Shown piece after piece: positions 6,821 to 6,975 of a stretch of 6,975 nucleotides of DNA. The DNA is from an uncultured Eubacteriales bacterium (GTDB taxonomy: Bacteria; Bacillota; Clostridia; Oscillospirales; Acutalibacteraceae). The stretch spans positions 1-6,975 of the forward strand of contig CAKSNI010000055.1 of the NCBI GenBank assembly GCA_934476025.1, written 5' to 3'. The notes beneath the pieces were generated by a model that was not told the origin of the DNA, made no database searches, and was given only the letters and a program-made list of their open reading frames with translations. Positions within the stretch are counted from its first letter, which is position 1. Each line of letters starts with the position of its first letter. The position numbers were made by a program, and so were the translations under genes.

Positions 6821-6827
6821 CTCCTTT
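6821..6827 (-). promoter_or_regulatory. Ribosome binding site of acpP
   Basis: On the minus strand AAAGGAG is followed by 8 nt and then ATG 6812. This decides the start in favour of the 76-residue protein over the longer 87-residue reading. Confidence 0.9.
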
Positions 6828-6849
6828 TCTGATCATCCATTTCAAATAG

Positions 6850-6867
6850 CACTATAAAATAATAGTG
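6850..6867. promoter_or_regulatory. Perfect inverted repeat over the acpP -10 region (candidate operator)
   Basis: CACTAT (6850-6855) and ATAGTG (6862-6867) form 6-bp perfect arms around AAAATA. The repeat covers the acpP -10 hexamer (6859-6864) and the predicted start site (about 6852), a classic place for a repressor to bind. A second short palindrome, ATTTCAAAT (6839-6847), lies in the leader right next to it. Fatty-acid genes of Firmicutes are often controlled by FapR or FabT, but I do not see a clear match to either consensus. An A/T-rich chance repeat is possible. Confidence 0.4.
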
Positions 6868-6887
6868 AAAAGAGGGCCGCTTGTCAA
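6859..6887 (-). promoter_or_regulatory. Sigma-A-type acpP promoter
   Basis: Reading on the minus strand, a consensus -35 TTGACA (6887-6882), a 17-bp spacer and -10 TATTAT (6864-6859) precede acpP. Transcription should start near 6852, giving a leader of about 40 nt. A/T runs upstream of the -35 (6889-6904) may add UP-element strength. It is well suited to an abundant protein such as ACP. Confidence 0.88.
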
Positions 6888-6926
6888 TAGTTTTTTCAAA
6901 AAAATCCGGATTCTTTCGGAATTTGG

Positions 6927-6955
6927 TTGCAAAATGTGGGACAATCCTTTATAAT
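6927..6955 (+). promoter_or_regulatory. Divergent sigma-A-type promoter for an unseen plus-strand gene
   Basis: TTGCAA (6927-6932), a 17-bp spacer and a perfect TATAAT (6950-6955) point to the right edge. The remaining 20 bases contain no credible start with a ribosome binding site, so the gene lies beyond the window. Its -35 is about 40 bp from that of acpP, making this a back-to-back promoter region. Confidence 0.75.
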
Positions 6956-6975
6956 AAGATGGAATGCTGAATAGG

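Noticed and set aside
6813..6845. N-terminal extension of acpP starting at ATG 6845
   Set aside because: It would translate the Shine-Dalgarno sequence and add residues not seen in acyl carrier proteins; ATG 6812 has the ideal spacing.
6429..6857. 142-codon plus-strand frame antisense to acpP
   Set aside because: The minus strand encodes an unmistakable acyl carrier protein with promoter, ribosome binding site and terminator.

Overview
The window looks like a piece of core chromosome from an anaerobic, Gram-positive Firmicute, most likely a moderately GC-rich clostridial (Oscillospirales/Ruminococcaceae-like) gut-type bacterium. Evidence: a single-chain pyruvate:ferredoxin oxidoreductase with an oxygen-sensitive iron-sulfur architecture, canonical AGGAGG-type ribosome binding sites, near-consensus sigma-A promoters with 17-bp spacers, a lipobox lipoprotein, and hairpin-plus-T-run terminators. 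The taxonomic call is an inference from gene types, not from a marker gene.

Layout, left to right. (1) Positions 1-2463 hold the 3' part of a plus-strand operon: the C-terminal part of a small membrane protein (DUF6106-like), a bifunctional NAD(P)HX repair enzyme Nnr (epimerase plus ADP-dependent dehydratase), and a small lipoprotein of unknown function. The genes are 1 and 6 bp apart. The operon ends at a rho-independent terminator at about 2555-2585. (2) A strong extended -10 promoter preceded by A/T tracts (about 2639-2697) drives nifJ (2794-6333), a complete 1179-residue PFOR with all expected thiamine diphosphate and cysteine ligands. A 17-bp perfect GC-rich hairpin terminates it (6348-6394). 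(3) A roughly 190-bp intergenic region (6334-6581) between the convergent nifJ and acpP genes holds the nifJ terminator, further small hairpins, and the minus-strand acpP terminator. (4) acpP (6582-6812, minus) encodes a 76-residue acyl carrier protein with its own TTGACA-N17-TATTAT promoter. A second, divergent promoter (6927-6955, plus) points out of the right edge toward an unseen gene.

How it fits together: the right part is central carbon metabolism (pyruvate to acetyl-CoA plus reduced ferredoxin) beside the carrier that uses acetyl-derived malonyl units in fatty-acid synthesis. The two are separate transcription units on opposite strands, so the adjacency need not be functional. Nnr repairs damaged NADH/NADPH, a general housekeeping task.

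I found no mobile element, CRISPR array, tRNA/rRNA, toxin-antitoxin or defence locus, and no convincing new system. The points most worth a second look are a perfect inverted repeat over the acpP -10 region, the two uncharacterised partners of nnr, an extra CCxC cysteine cluster in PFOR, and the isolated (monocistronic) arrangement of acpP. A very long antisense ORF across nifJ is best explained by codon bias.
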